A DNA stretch of 64,000 nt from Leptospirales bacterium (GCA_019694655.1 JAIBBN010000002.1:1-64000); one strand, 5' to 3'; shown: positions 9,360 to 18,759, counted from the stretch's first letter. A program made the numbers and translations. Notes: generated from the sequence alone by a model not told the origin.

Positions 9360-10778
9360 GTGGGGCTTGACGCAGCCAGCACGCCGTGCAATTCTTTACC
9401 GTTGGCTGCCATGTCCGCTCGCACCTTCCCCCGGCGTCAACCTGCGCGTCTTTACTCTGGCCTGCTGTGTCTGGCGGCGCTGGCTGGCTGGATGTTTGTG
9501 CTGGAACTTGCGCGCAGGGCGCAGCTGCAGCCAATCTGGCGCGACTTGATTGCCGCTGCGCAAATCGTGGGCGCATCGCTGCTTGCCTTTGGCTGCCTGT
9601 GGAGTTTTCTGCGTCGCGACCGGCGCGAATTCGAGGACCTGGCCGCGCAGCTTCGCGACATGGCGGACCTTGCCGCCGACGCCATCATCCTGATCAATGA
9701 GCGCGGGATCATTCAGAACTTCAATCGCGCCGCGACGCGACTCTTTGGTTACAGCGCGCAGGAAGCAATTGGCGCCAATGTTTCGATGTTGATGCCAGAA
9801 CCCGATCGCAGTCGTCACGATTCCTATTTGCAGTCCTACCGGAAAAGCGGCGAAGCGCAGGTGATCGGGCGCGGTCGGGAAGTGATTGGCAGACGCAGCG
9901 ACGGCGCTACCTTTTCACTTTACCTTTCTGTTAGCGAGATTGGCATCGGCGGTCGACGGGCCTATCTCGGTTTTCTGCATGACCTGACCGCTCTCAAGGA
10001 GCGCGAGCGCGAATTGGCCCGTAAGAGCAAGGAACTCGAACGATCCAATGAGGACCTTGAGCAATTTGCTTATGTGGCCTCCCATGATTTGCAGGAGCCG
10101 CTGCGCATGGTCGGCAGCTATGTGCAGCTGCTGGCAAGGCGCTACCGCGGCAAACTGGATGCCGATGCCGATGAGTTTATCGAGTTTGCCGTTGAAGGCG
10201 CGGAGCGCATGCAATCGATGATCAACGATTTGCTGGCTTACTCGCGGGTCGGCCGCGGCCAGCCCAAACGCTCCCAGCTAAAGCTCAATGTAGTTCTGGA
10301 GCAGGCGCTGAAAAATCTTTCAATGAGCATCAAAGAACGCAGTGCGCAAATTGAAATTCCAACTTTGCCAGAGCTGCCTGGCGATGAAACTTTGTTGATA
10401 TTGCTTTTTCAAAATCTGATTGGCAATGCGCTGAAGTTTACGTTGCCGGAGCAGCAACCGACATTGAAGATTGTCGCTCAGGAGCGCGGCGATTTCTGGC
10501 GGCTGGCAATCTCGGACAACGGTATAGGCATCGATCCGCGACACCAGTCGCGAATTTTTGTGCTCTTCCAGCGGCTGAACGATCGGCAGAGCTACGCTGG
10601 CACTGGAATTGGTCTGGCTATCTGCAAAAAAATTGTGGAGCTGCACGGCGGGGCGATCGGCGTGGAGTCCGCGCCGGGCCAGGGTTCGACCTTCTATTTT
10701 ACCCTGCCCAGGAGCGTTATCGATGGAGAGCACGTCAGGAGCGCAAAAGGTGAGGCCAATCGAGATATTGCTGGTTGA
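9360..10778 (+). CDS. PAS-domain sensor histidine kinase, FixL-like haem PAS candidate
   Basis: Two hydrophobic segments near residues 32-48 and 60-82 are followed by a PAS domain, a HisKA dimerisation helix with the H-box [10 protein letters not shown], and a GHKL ATPase with N (LIGNALKF), G1 (DNGIGID) and G2 (GTGIGLAI) boxes. The PAS domain keeps the FixL haem ligand pattern: His in RHDSYLQ (codon 9816-9818) and the Arg exactly 20 residues later (codon 9876-9878). This suggests, but does not prove, oxygen or redox sensing. The start is uncertain: GTG 9360 has GAGGG five bases upstream, ATG 9411 lacks a good ribosome site, and TTG 9348 sits too close to a GGAG. The last 56 bases overlap the next gene, a receiver likely to be its partner. 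Confidence 0.87.
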   Translation: MGLDAASTPCNSLPLAAMSARTFPRRQPARLYSGLLCLAALAGWMFVLELARRAQLQPIWRDLIAAAQIVGASLLAFGCLWSFLRRDRREFEDLAAQLRDMADLAADAIILINERGIIQNFNRAATRLFGYSAQEAIGANVSMLMPEPDRSRHDSYLQSYRKSGEAQVIGRGREVIGRRSDGATFSLYLSVSEIGIGGRRAYLGFLHDLTALKERERELARKSKELERSNEDLEQFAYVASHDLQEPLRMVGSYVQLLARRYRGKLDADADEFIEFAVEGAERMQSMINDLLAYSRVGRGQPKRSQLKLNVVLEQALKNLSMSIKERSAQIEIPTLPELPGDETLLILLFQNLIGNALKFTLPEQQPTLKIVAQERGDFWRLAISDNGIGIDPRHQSRIFVLFQRLNDRQSYAGTGIGLAICKKIVELHGGAIGVESAPGQGSTFYFTLPRSVIDGEHVRSAKGEANRDIAG

Positions 10779-11187
10779 GGACAATCCCGCGGACATTCGC
10801 CTGACGCAGGAAATTCTGCGCGAAGCGCGGGTAGACAACAAGCTGCATGTCGCTATTGACGGCGATCAGGCGCTGCAATTTCTGAATCGCGAGGCGCCAT
10901 TTCAGGACGCGCCGCGTCCTGATCTGGTGCTGCTCGACTTGAATTTGCCCCGCCGGGATGGGCGCGAGGTGCTGGCCGCCGTCAAAGATAGCGCCGACCT
11001 GCGCACCATTCCGGTTGTGGTGCTGACAACTTCGCAGGCCGAGCAGGACATTCTGCGCAGCTACAGCTTGCATGCCAATTGTTACATCAATAAGCCGGTC
11101 AACCTGGAGCAGTTTATCCGCGTAATGAATGTCATAGAAGAATTCTGGTTGAGCATTGTTCGACTGCCGGTTGCAGAGCGGCGCTAG
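10723..11187 (+). CDS. Single-domain response regulator, Rcp1-like (154 aa)
   Basis: A lone receiver domain with no output domain. The acidic pocket is in [10 protein letters not shown], the phosphoacceptor Asp in [13 protein letters not shown], Thr in VVLTTS and the conserved Lys in INKPV. The long insertions and the LNLPRRDG motif are typical of Rcp1-type receivers that pair with phytochrome-like or PAS kinases. ATG 10723 has GGAG at 10711-10714 and lies inside the 3' end of the kinase gene, so the pair is translationally coupled. Likely role: phosphoacceptor or shuttle between the upstream kinase and a downstream partner, possibly the receiver-kinase at 11195 (inference). Seven bases separate its stop from the next start. 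Confidence 0.9.
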   Translation: MESTSGAQKVRPIEILLVEDNPADIRLTQEILREARVDNKLHVAIDGDQALQFLNREAPFQDAPRPDLVLLDLNLPRRDGREVLAAVKDSADLRTIPVVVLTTSQAEQDILRSYSLHANCYINKPVNLEQFIRVMNVIEEFWLSIVRLPVAERR

Positions 11188-11194
11188 GTCGGTT

Positions 11195-12235
11195 ATGCGT
11201 ATTCTAATCGTAGAGGATAATCAGGCCGATGCCCGGTTGCTGGAGATACTGCTGCGCGAGGAGCGCGATTTCGATGCCGACTTGAGCTTTGCCAGCAACC
11301 TGGAAGAGGGGCTTGCCGCTCTGGCGCGCGACGGCGCCGATGCCGTACTGCTGGATATGCAGCTGCCCGATTCGCAGGGCATGGGCACCCTCACTGCCAT
11401 GCACGAGGCGAACCCCGAAACTCCAATCTTGCTGCTTACCGGCATGGATGATATCCGCGCTGCGGCGCGCGCTCTGCGCCTGGGGGCTCAGGACTATCTG
11501 GTCAAGGGCGCCGTCTCCGGTCCGCTCCTGACGCGAGCCATACGTTATGCCATCGATCGCGGCGCTGCCGAGCTGCAGATCAAGCAGCTATCGCGCCGCG
11601 TCCTGGAGATTCAGGAGGACGAGCGTTCGCGTATTTCCCGTGAGATACACGACGGCCTGGGTCAGGATCTATTCGCCATGAAGCTGCAGGTGCAGACCGC
11701 CTTCCAGCGCTTTGCGCCTAACCAGCCGGATGCCAACAAGGCCCGCGATCAGATTCTGGAGGCCTTGAGTCTGATGATTGAGAACGCCCGTCGGCTGGCG
11801 CGAAGCCTCAGCCCTGCCTTTATGGAAAGCGCTGGTTTGCCGGCCGCCATCCAGCGCCTTGGCGAGACCTTTGAGATGGGCGGATCGATGCGGGTCAGCG
11901 TGGAGGTAGACGCCCTTGACGGCTTTTTCCCGGGAAACTGGGACATCAATCTGTATCGAATCGTGCATGAAGCTCTGCTCAACGCCGCGCGCCATTCCGG
12001 CGCACATGTGATCGGCGTGGGCGCCGCGTCGGATGGCGACCGATTGCGCGTTCGCGTCCACGACAATGGCAAAGGCTTTGATCCAGAGGCTGTGCGCGGA
12101 GGCATGCATGGTCTTGGCCTTGCAATCATGGAAGCGCGCGCTCATTTGATGTCAGCAAAACTTACCATTCGCTCCGTTCCAGGCGACGGTTCCGAAGTCA
12201 TTCTTGACATCCCGCGACGCGAACTGGAGAGGTAA
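11195..12235 (+). CDS. Receiver-HisKA_3 hybrid sensor kinase (346 aa)
   Basis: An N-terminal receiver domain (residues 1-120; VEDNQAD, phospho-Asp in VLLDMQLPDSQG, Lys in DYLVKGA) is joined to a HisKA_3 dimerisation domain (SREIHDGLGQDL, catalytic His in EIHDG) and a C-terminal ATPase domain (VHDNGKGFDP and HGLGLAIMEARA). HisKA_3 kinases usually pair with NarL/FixJ regulators, and one follows 33 bases downstream. The N-terminal receiver means this kinase is probably tuned by phosphorylation from another kinase rather than by a direct ligand; the adjacent PAS kinase is the obvious source (inference). No membrane segment is seen. The start ATG 11195 follows the previous stop by 7 bases. Confidence 0.9.
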   Translation: MRILIVEDNQADARLLEILLREERDFDADLSFASNLEEGLAALARDGADAVLLDMQLPDSQGMGTLTAMHEANPETPILLLTGMDDIRAAARALRLGAQDYLVKGAVSGPLLTRAIRYAIDRGAAELQIKQLSRRVLEIQEDERSRISREIHDGLGQDLFAMKLQVQTAFQRFAPNQPDANKARDQILEALSLMIENARRLARSLSPAFMESAGLPAAIQRLGETFEMGGSMRVSVEVDALDGFFPGNWDINLYRIVHEALLNAARHSGAHVIGVGAASDGDRLRVRVHDNGKGFDPEAVRGGMHGLGLAIMEARAHLMSAKLTIRSVPGDGSEVILDIPRRELER

Positions 12236-12268
12236 ATGCCAATGGCGCCGTACGCGGGAGGAACTACC

Positions 12269-12916
12269 ATGATCCGCACTCAACCCTACCGCATTGTAAT
12301 TTGCGATGATCACAAGATTTTGCGCGCCGGTCTCAAAAACCTGATTGGCGAAGTCGATGACTTGCAGGTCGTCGGCGAAGCAAACAACGGTCGCGAACTG
12401 CTTGATCTACTGGACAAGCATCCGCCGGATTTGCTGATACTCGATCTCAGCATGCCCGAAATGACCGGGCTTTCCGCGCTGGAAGAGATTCGTCGCAAAT
12501 TGCCGGGGCTCAAGGTGCTTGTGCTGACCATGCACAAAGAGCGCGAATATCTGCGCAAGGCGATGAAACTTGGAATTGATGGCTACATCCTCAAGGATGA
12601 TGTCTTTGAGAAACTGATACTGGCCATCCGCGACATTCAGCAGGGACGCAAAGCGATTTCCAATGATCTGATCTCCAGCTTTATGGAGGAGTACCATGTG
12701 ATTCGCGAGGGCGAAGCCTCCCTGGAACTCCTGACGCGACGCGAGCGAGAAGTGCTGCGTTTCATTGCCGAGGGGCTGACCAATCGCGAAGCCGCGGAAA
12801 AGATGGACATCAGCGTGCGGACCGTCGAAGCGCATCGGGCGCGAATCATGGAGAAGTTGCAGATCAACTCTGTGGCTGGCCTGGTCAAGTACGCTATGGA
12901 GCGCGGTCTGGTCTAG
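12269..12916 (+). CDS. NarL/FixJ-family response regulator (215 aa)
   Basis: A two-domain transcription factor: a receiver (IVICDDHKILRAGL, phospho-Asp in LLILDLSMPEMTG, Lys in GYILKDD) and a C-terminal LuxR-type helix-turn-helix (LTRREREVLRFIAEGLTNREA with the recognition helix near DISVRTVEAHRARI). It is the DNA-binding output of the cluster that begins at 9360. ATG 12269 has a strong GGGAGGA about seven bases upstream. An in-frame ATG at 12236 directly abuts the kinase stop and would add 11 residues; the ribosome site favours 12269. Targets are not visible. The gene converges on the phospholipase D family gene with an 18-base gap. Confidence 0.93.
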   Translation: MIRTQPYRIVICDDHKILRAGLKNLIGEVDDLQVVGEANNGRELLDLLDKHPPDLLILDLSMPEMTGLSALEEIRRKLPGLKVLVLTMHKEREYLRKAMKLGIDGYILKDDVFEKLILAIRDIQQGRKAISNDLISSFMEEYHVIREGEASLELLTRREREVLRFIAEGLTNREAAEKMDISVRTVEAHRARIMEKLQINSVAGLVKYAMERGLV

Positions 12917-12934
12917 GCCGCCGGTCGCTTTCGG

Positions 12935-14137
12935 TCAAAGGAATCGGCGAAAGAAATAGAGCAGAGCCGCTTGCCATGCGCCGGCCGTGCTCGCGCCCTC
13001 AAAGCGCTGCGACTCGCCTCGCATCTGTTCAAACAAGCGTTCGGCCTGCGGCAAGAGCGGCGATCGCCAGCGCAAAGTGAGCGTCTCCAGATTGAGCGCC
13101 AGGCTCCTTCGATCCAGATTGGCGGAGCCGATGCCCAGCCAGTCATCCATCAGGCAGACCTTGCCGTGATTGAAACGGATTGGGTCCTTGCTGCGGCGGC
13201 GACCATGGTAGAGCCAGACTGTAACGCCGCGGGCATGCAGGCGGCCGGCGATATAGAGCGAAACCTTCTGAATCCAGGGAACATCGGAGCGCAGCGGTAG
13301 AAAGATCTGTACGTCGAGTCCGCGCGAGGCCTGCCGTCCCAGTATGCGCAGCAAGCCGCCGTAAGGCACGAAATAAGGGAACATCAAGTAGATACGACGC
13401 CGACTGTCGCCAATCAATTGCTTCAGCGCGCGCGCCACGTGCAGACGACGTGCGCGGCGCCGGCCGCTTCGGCGACGAAACTGTCGGAAGCGAAAGCGCG
13501 GATAGACTGCGGCCTCCGGGACGCGCTTGCCTTCGTTGCCCGCCTCCTGCAGCGGTTGACGTATGCGACGCAGACTGTCCAGAAACAGGGCGCGCAGTTC
13601 GCCGACCATTGCTGGCAGCTCGGTGCGGTACATTACATCCATCCAGCGCCCCGGACCGCTGGCGCGCCTCGAGCACTCATCCATGATATTGAATCCGCCC
13701 GTATATGCAATGCGCGCATCAATCAAGATCAGTTTTCGATGATCGCGCCGCAGGAATCCAATGCGCAGCGCTGCAGCGATTCCGCCCAGGCGGGCCCAGA
13801 AACCAGTAAACCGTTGACGCCATTTCCTGGACTTCCAGGGCCAGGGACGGAAAGGCAGGCAGCGCGCGCCGCTGCTCTGCAGCGCCTGCCAGAAGCTTTC
13901 TGGCGTCTGGCGGCTTCCCAGACGATCATAGATGACCGTTACCCGCAGTCCGCGATGCGCCGCTTGTTGCAGCGCGCGCTGAAAGCGCTGGCCCACGCGT
14001 CCCGCCTGGAAGATATACATATCAATCTCCACGCTGCGCGAGGCTGCGCGGATATCTTGCAGGGCGCGATCATAGAGCCGATCGCCTTCAGTGAAAAGTT
14101 CCTCGCGCCTCGGGCGCTTTTGTTTGTGGATCTTCAG
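12935..14137 (-). CDS. Phospholipase D/cardiolipin synthase family protein, non-canonical start
   Basis: Two HKD motifs define the family: HRKLILID (about residue 132 counting from the CTG start) and FNHGKVCLMD (about residue 327). The product likely transfers or hydrolyses phosphatidyl groups at the membrane. The first ATG/GTG/TTG is GTG 14032, but the frame upstream of it is plainly coding: EGDRLYDRALQDI is the usual first helix before the VEIDMYIF strand. The only plausible codon before the in-frame stop is CTG 14137, which overlaps the previous gene's TGA as CTGA. If CTG is used the protein is 400 residues; with GTG 14032 it is 365 and lacks the first helix. No clear transmembrane anchor is seen at the N-terminus. 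Confidence 0.82.
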   Translation of the reverse strand: MKIHKQKRPRREELFTEGDRLYDRALQDIRAASRSVEIDMYIFQAGRVGQRFQRALQQAAHRGLRVTVIYDRLGSRQTPESFWQALQSSGARCLPFRPWPWKSRKWRQRFTGFWARLGGIAAALRIGFLRRDHRKLILIDARIAYTGGFNIMDECSRRASGPGRWMDVMYRTELPAMVGELRALFLDSLRRIRQPLQEAGNEGKRVPEAAVYPRFRFRQFRRRSGRRRARRLHVARALKQLIGDSRRRIYLMFPYFVPYGGLLRILGRQASRGLDVQIFLPLRSDVPWIQKVSLYIAGRLHARGVTVWLYHGRRRSKDPIRFNHGKVCLMDDWLGIGSANLDRRSLALNLETLTLRWRSPLLPQAERLFEQMRGESQRFEGASTAGAWQAALLYFFRRFL

Positions 14138-14919
14138 GCCGCTGAGGTTTGCAGCTCTTCAAAAATTTGCAAGGCCTCTTTGTAACGTTCGGCAAAGAGC
14201 AGGCTGAGGCCCAGTTGCATGCTGGCCTGTCGCGGTCGGCCCGACTGGCTCAGGATTTGTTCCGCTTCATTGATGGCGGCGGCATAGCTTCGGCGCACCT
14301 CGTCATAGCGATCCTGGTAGGGTTGACCGTGAACGCGTTCGTAAAGCGGATAGAGCAATTGTTGAGCGTCCTGATAACGGCTCAGCTGCAGATAGGCCAG
14401 GGCGGCGCGCTGAGCGGACTCGGCATCCGCTAGATGTGCTCTCATTCTTTCAAAAAAGCGGGCCGCTTCGGCAAATCTGCCGCGTATCATCAGGCTTTGA
14501 AGCAAGGCTCGCGCCAGCAGCGGGCCAAGCGCACCGTGCTTCAGCCACTTACGAGCGGCCTGATCCAGAAGACCGTGCTCTTCGCCAAGCAGCGCCATTT
14601 CACAGAAACGCTCGACGACGCGGGTGCAGGCGTAGTCGCGATCCGCCAGCCAGCGCCCCAGGGCTCGCGCTGACGATTGCCGATCGCCGCGGTGGTAGGC
14701 CTGCATTCCCAGAAGCAAGCCTGCAAACAGGCTATCTCGCGCTTCGATGTCCAGCGGCGTCGCGGCTAACTCCAGGCGCGCCAGGCTTTGCAGATCGTTC
14801 AACTCGGCGCTCGGACCGGCGTTCAGCTGCAGTAGTTGTTCGTAGCTGTCTGCCGCATAGAGATCCCAGGCTCGCTCTACGGCCACAGGATCGGCAGCGC
14901 GTGCACGGATTGCTGTCAT
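14134..14919 (-). CDS. Helical-repeat (TPR-like) protein (261 aa)
   Basis: Unrecognised, but built of helical hairpins. Pairs such as RGRFAEAARFFERM, LQLSRYQDAQQLLYPLY and LLFAERYKEALQIFEEL have the spacing and small/aromatic residues of tetratricopeptide repeats, so a protein-interaction scaffold is likely. ATG 14919 lacks a good ribosome site; TTG 14925 is two codons upstream, and the frame stays open and coding-like (LEKLLKEDPGL) up to a CTG at 14982 that overlaps the TGA of the sigma-54 activator gene. It lies between that regulator and the phospholipase D family gene, all on one strand and overlapping, which suggests a three-gene operon. No signal peptide is seen. Confidence 0.72.
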   Translation of the reverse strand: MTAIRARAADPVAVERAWDLYAADSYEQLLQLNAGPSAELNDLQSLARLELAATPLDIEARDSLFAGLLLGMQAYHRGDRQSSARALGRWLADRDYACTRVVERFCEMALLGEEHGLLDQAARKWLKHGALGPLLARALLQSLMIRGRFAEAARFFERMRAHLADAESAQRAALAYLQLSRYQDAQQLLYPLYERVHGQPYQDRYDEVRRSYAAAINEAEQILSQSGRPRQASMQLGLSLLFAERYKEALQIFEELQTSAA

Positions 14920-14978
14920 AAGCAATGATTCGGAGAGGCCAGGGTCCTCTTTGAGCAGTTTTTCAAGCCGTTCCGGTC

Positions 14979-16181
14979 TCAGCGGGGCGCCTTGAAGCGC
15001 CTGGCTTCAAATCCGTACTCGTCCAATTTGCGCGCCAGGGTATTGCGGTGAACGCCAAGCAGGCGCGCGGCCTCCTGGATATTGCCGCGAGCCCGTTGCA
15101 GGGCGCTCTGAATCAAAGCCATCTCCTGATCGCGCAATGTAGGAAAAGACGCCTCGCCTTCGGCCACCGGCGGCGACCCCGGCGGCATAGCCGGTCCGCC
15201 GTGCTGGGCGGCGGACAGCTCAGCAATCCCTGTCTCCTGGAAAATCCGCGGCGGCAAATGGTCGGCCGAAAGCTGATTGTATTCAGCCAGCGCCGCCAGT
15301 CTCTCGATGCAGTTTTCCAGCTCGCGGATATTTCCCGGCCAGGAGTAGGTCGAAAGCGCCCGATCCAGTCGGCGATCCTGCCATTGCAGCGACTGACCTC
15401 GCTCTAGATTCAGTCGACCCAGAAAGTACTGGGCAAGCGGCAAGACGTCCTCCGGTCGCTGGCGCAGCGGCGGCAAAGTAAGCGGGACGACATTGAGTCG
15501 AAAGTAGAGGTCTTCGCGAAAGCGGCCGCTGCGCACTTCCTCTTCCAGATTGCGATGGGTCGCGGCAATCAAGCGCACGTCGACTTCGATCTCCTGTTCG
15601 GCGCCAAGCGCTTCAATTCGCCGCTCCTGGAGAACACGCAGCAGTTTGACCTGTAGCGCCGCGCTGAGTTCGCCAATCTCGTCCAGGAAAATAGTTCCGC
15701 TCTGCGCCCGCAAAAAACGGCCGGCTCGACTGCGCGTGGCGCCAGTATAGGCGCCGCGTTCTACGCCAAAGAGCTCCGACTCCAGCAGCGTTTCAGGGAT
15801 GGATCCACAGGCCACAGTCACAAAGGGCCCGTTGCGTCGAGCGCTGCCACGGTGGATCAGCTGAGCGAGGCGCGACTTGCCGACTCCTGATTCGCCCAGC
15901 AGCAATGCCGTCGCATCGCTGCCGGCAATGCGCAGCGCGATTTCCTGGACGCGCTGCATGGCGGCGTTTGCCGAATCCGGGGCCTGATCTTCATCTTTGC
16001 TTTCCACTGGCGCCAGCAGTAGCGCCTGCGCTTCCTTCCAGTCGGGCGGATCCATCCAGCCGCGCTGCAGTAGCGCGGCGCGCAATTGGGGCAGGCTGCC
16101 CGGCAGGTCAGCCTGCAGTTCTCGCACTTGCTTGCGGCTCAGATAGGAGTGGCGCAGCAGAATTTCTAGATTTGGCTGCAT
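14979..16181 (-). CDS. Sigma-54-dependent transcriptional activator (400 aa)
   Basis: An AAA+ bacterial enhancer-binding protein. Walker A is GESGVGKS, the sigma-54 contact loop is GAYTGA (Phe replaced by Tyr relative to the common GAFTGA), Walker B is TIFLDEIGE, and an arginine-finger region surrounds REDLYFRLN. The C-terminus has a Fis-type helix-turn-helix ([20 protein letters not shown]). The N-terminal 70 residues are short and helical and contain no receiver, GAF or PAS domain that I recognise. It should open promoters with RpoN and ATP. It lies 49 bases downstream of a second sigma-54 activator on the same strand and heads a set of overlapping genes, so it may be regulated by the membrane-bound activator (inference). 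Confidence 0.92.
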   Translation of the reverse strand: MQPNLEILLRHSYLSRKQVRELQADLPGSLPQLRAALLQRGWMDPPDWKEAQALLLAPVESKDEDQAPDSANAAMQRVQEIALRIAGSDATALLLGESGVGKSRLAQLIHRGSARRNGPFVTVACGSIPETLLESELFGVERGAYTGATRSRAGRFLRAQSGTIFLDEIGELSAALQVKLLRVLQERRIEALGAEQEIEVDVRLIAATHRNLEEEVRSGRFREDLYFRLNVVPLTLPPLRQRPEDVLPLAQYFLGRLNLERGQSLQWQDRRLDRALSTYSWPGNIRELENCIERLAALAEYNQLSADHLPPRIFQETGIAELSAAQHGGPAMPPGSPPVAEGEASFPTLRDQEMALIQSALQRARGNIQEAARLLGVHRNTLARKLDEYGFEARRFKAPR

Positions 16182-16230
16182 GGGGCGTTATCAAGGCGGC
16201 GATTGCGGGGGCTGCCTTTTGAGCAGTCCG

Positions 16231-18759
16231 CTAGGCCAGTCCATATTGTTTCATTCGGTATTGCAACGAGCCTCGCGAAATTTTCAAAATGCGCGCCGCT
16301 TCGCGCTGGTTGCCTCCGCTGCGTTGCAGCGCTTCCAGCAGCAGCTCGCGTTCCAAACGCTCGCGATCAAATTGCATGCGCTCCAGTTGATTTCGCTTCC
16401 GTTCAAAGTCCAGTTCATCGCGAAAGACCACCGGCAGTTGATCAACGTCAATTCGATCTCCATCGGACAGCGCCATGCTGCGCAAAATCAAGTTTTCCAG
16501 CTCGCGCACATTGCCCGGCCAGCGGTAGCGCTGCAACAGGGCCAGGGCTTCCGGACTGATTTTCATGCCCTCGCGACCGGTCTTGCGAGCGGCATTCCAG
16601 AGAAAGTGATCGGCCAGAAGGACAATATCTTCCGGTCGTTCGCGCAAGGGAGGTACATGCAATTCAAAGGCGCTGATGCGATAGAATAGGTCCAGGCGGA
16701 AGCGACCGGCCTTCACTTCCTCCTCCAGATTGCGATTGGTGGCAAAGAGAAAGCGGCAACTGCAGCGCAAGGTTTCATTGGATCCAATGCGCTCGTATTC
16801 GCCGTTCTGGACCAGACGCAGCAACTTGGTCTGTCCGTTGGCCGGCAGCTCGCCAATTTCATCGAAGAACAGGGCGCCGTCTGCAGCGCGTGCTGCCAGA
16901 CCCTCGCTGGCTTCGACGGCGCCCGTATAGGCGCCGCGTTCGTGACCGAAGAGTTCATTCTCAATCAAATCAGCGGGCAGCGCGGAGCAATTCACGGTGA
17001 CAAAACGACCGTTACGTTGCGAGACAGCGTGGATCATACGGGCGATGGCCCCTTTGCCGGTGCCGGTTTCTCCGGTGATCAGTATCGGAGCATCCTCGGC
17101 AGCGAAGCGTTCGGCCTGTGCGATCAGCCTGGCCAGTTGACCGTCGCGCTGGTAGATGATGGCGGCAGCGGAGTCCACGCTGCTGATGGGGATAAGATTG
17201 CGATTCAATCGACTGGTTATCTTGCGGTTTTCTTCCTCCAGTCGCTCCTTCAATTCAGCGGTCGTAGTCAGCAGCTCCTGGTTGCGCAGCGCCAGCAAAG
17301 TAGGAGTTCGCAGCAGCGCCAGCCAGGCCAGGTCGCCGTGATTGAGCGGACGTCCGCTTTCGCACATTCCCAGCATCGCCAGCAAGCGCGGCGGAGCGCC
17401 GGAAAGATATTCAGCCTCATCCTGATAAAAAGGGATCACTGCTTCCGCGCCGCATAGCGCCAGGGAGGTAATGGCATCGATGGCGCGCGGATCGTCGATC
17501 CTTTCCGCCGCGGCCAACAGGTCGGCGGCCAGCGCGCCAGGACTGAAGGCGCTGGCCGATATTCCCGAAAGCAGTCGCAGCGCTGCAGGGGGAAACTTTT
17601 CCGGCGGCAAACTGTGAACGTCGATAGCGCGAGCGCGGGATCGATCGAGAAGCAACTGCGGTCGGTCCGACTCTTCCGATTCTAGCGAGTAGAGCGCCAG
17701 AAAGCGCGGCCGATAGAGGTCTTGAAAGAAGTCCGCAAGCTGAGCCCGGATCTGATTGCGTGAGCTGCGCTCCAAACGCAGGATGCGGCTGTTGAATTCG
17801 GCAACGCGCATTTCCGTCTGCGCCTCGCGACGAAACAGGAGGCGTGCGAGGAGCGGCCCGGCAGCGCGCACCGCAAAATGGTAGGCGCCAAAAAGCGTCG
17901 CCAGCGCCGCCGCTTTCCAGAGCGTCGGACTATCCTCCAGGCGCGATAGCAGGGCGCGAATCGCATAGAGCAGAGGCGCGAGGCCAAGCAGGTAGGCAAG
18001 CGCCGCCGCCAGAAGACGCGATAGCCTGGCGCTAATATTGAGATGAAGGTTCTCAAGAAGGTTGTGCAAAAAGATACTGAAGCCGGCGAGGGCCAGAGCC
18101 AGCAGCGCCATTGCTTCATTTTCCAGGCCGCGCAGGGCAAGCGCCCAGGCCGCCGCGCCGACAAAGGCGACGGTCGCCGCCGAGATTGCAAAGTATCGCG
18201 AGTGCACGCGACGCACATCGCGATCATGGTGCGCGAGGAAGCGCCGTTGTTCGCGGATCGCCGCCAGGCAACATAGCACGAGCCAGGCGCGATCCAACCA
18301 GTAGGCGAGCCCGTAGCTGCCATAGTAGGTGCCTGGGCCCGGATCATAGGAGCGTTGGTTTACATAAAAGGGACTCCAGCTGCCGAGGCTGATGGCCAGG
18401 GCCCCGCCAGCAAACAGCAGCCCAAGGCGAAACAGACGGGTTTTTCGCAGCAGGCGATCTGTCTTTCTGGGCGCTGCCCGGCGGGGAAAGACAGCGCTCA
18501 GGTAGACGAAAGCAGCGGCGCCAATCGCCAGCAGGGGCTCGGCAAGTCGAAAGTAGAGATCGGTGAGAGCTGAGGCTTCATAGAGAACGATACGGCCAGC
18601 AGCGTCGACCAGCAATCCCAGGCTGCAGAGCAGGGCGTAGACAAAGAGGGCCCGCCGAATACGGTTTGCCGGCTGTCGCTGCAGAGCAAGCGCGCCCGAG
18701 GCCAGCAGCGCCACGGCGGCCACGCTTTGCAGGGCTATGGTAAGGGGCGCTGGGACCAT
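16231..18759 (-). CDS. Membrane-anchored sigma-54 activator with polytopic sensor (842 aa)
   Basis: Residues about 1-300 contain eight or nine hydrophobic segments with short loops, resembling the 7TM-type sensor region of some histidine kinases. A GAF-like or linker stretch (about 310-500) with a coiled coil near TTAELKERLEEENRK follows. The C-terminal third is a complete sigma-54 activator: Walker A GETGTGKG, GAYTGA loop, Walker B ALFFDEIGELP, and a Fis-type helix-turn-helix (NQREAARILKISRGSLQYRM). Sigma-54 activators are usually soluble and receive signals from kinases; here sensing and promoter opening are in one membrane protein. ATG 18759 precedes a typical first membrane helix. Ligand and targets are unknown. 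Confidence 0.88.
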   Translation of the reverse strand: MVPAPLTIALQSVAAVALLASGALALQRQPANRIRRALFVYALLCSLGLLVDAAGRIVLYEASALTDLYFRLAEPLLAIGAAAFVYLSAVFPRRAAPRKTDRLLRKTRLFRLGLLFAGGALAISLGSWSPFYVNQRSYDPGPGTYYGSYGLAYWLDRAWLVLCCLAAIREQRRFLAHHDRDVRRVHSRYFAISAATVAFVGAAAWALALRGLENEAMALLALALAGFSIFLHNLLENLHLNISARLSRLLAAALAYLLGLAPLLYAIRALLSRLEDSPTLWKAAALATLFGAYHFAVRAAGPLLARLLFRREAQTEMRVAEFNSRILRLERSSRNQIRAQLADFFQDLYRPRFLALYSLESEESDRPQLLLDRSRARAIDVHSLPPEKFPPAALRLLSGISASAFSPGALAADLLAAAERIDDPRAIDAITSLALCGAEAVIPFYQDEAEYLSGAPPRLLAMLGMCESGRPLNHGDLAWLALLRTPTLLALRNQELLTTTAELKERLEEENRKITSRLNRNLIPISSVDSAAAIIYQRDGQLARLIAQAERFAAEDAPILITGETGTGKGAIARMIHAVSQRNGRFVTVNCSALPADLIENELFGHERGAYTGAVEASEGLAARAADGALFFDEIGELPANGQTKLLRLVQNGEYERIGSNETLRCSCRFLFATNRNLEEEVKAGRFRLDLFYRISAFELHVPPLRERPEDIVLLADHFLWNAARKTGREGMKISPEALALLQRYRWPGNVRELENLILRSMALSDGDRIDVDQLPVVFRDELDFERKRNQLERMQFDRERLERELLLEALQRSGGNQREAARILKISRGSLQYRMKQYGLA

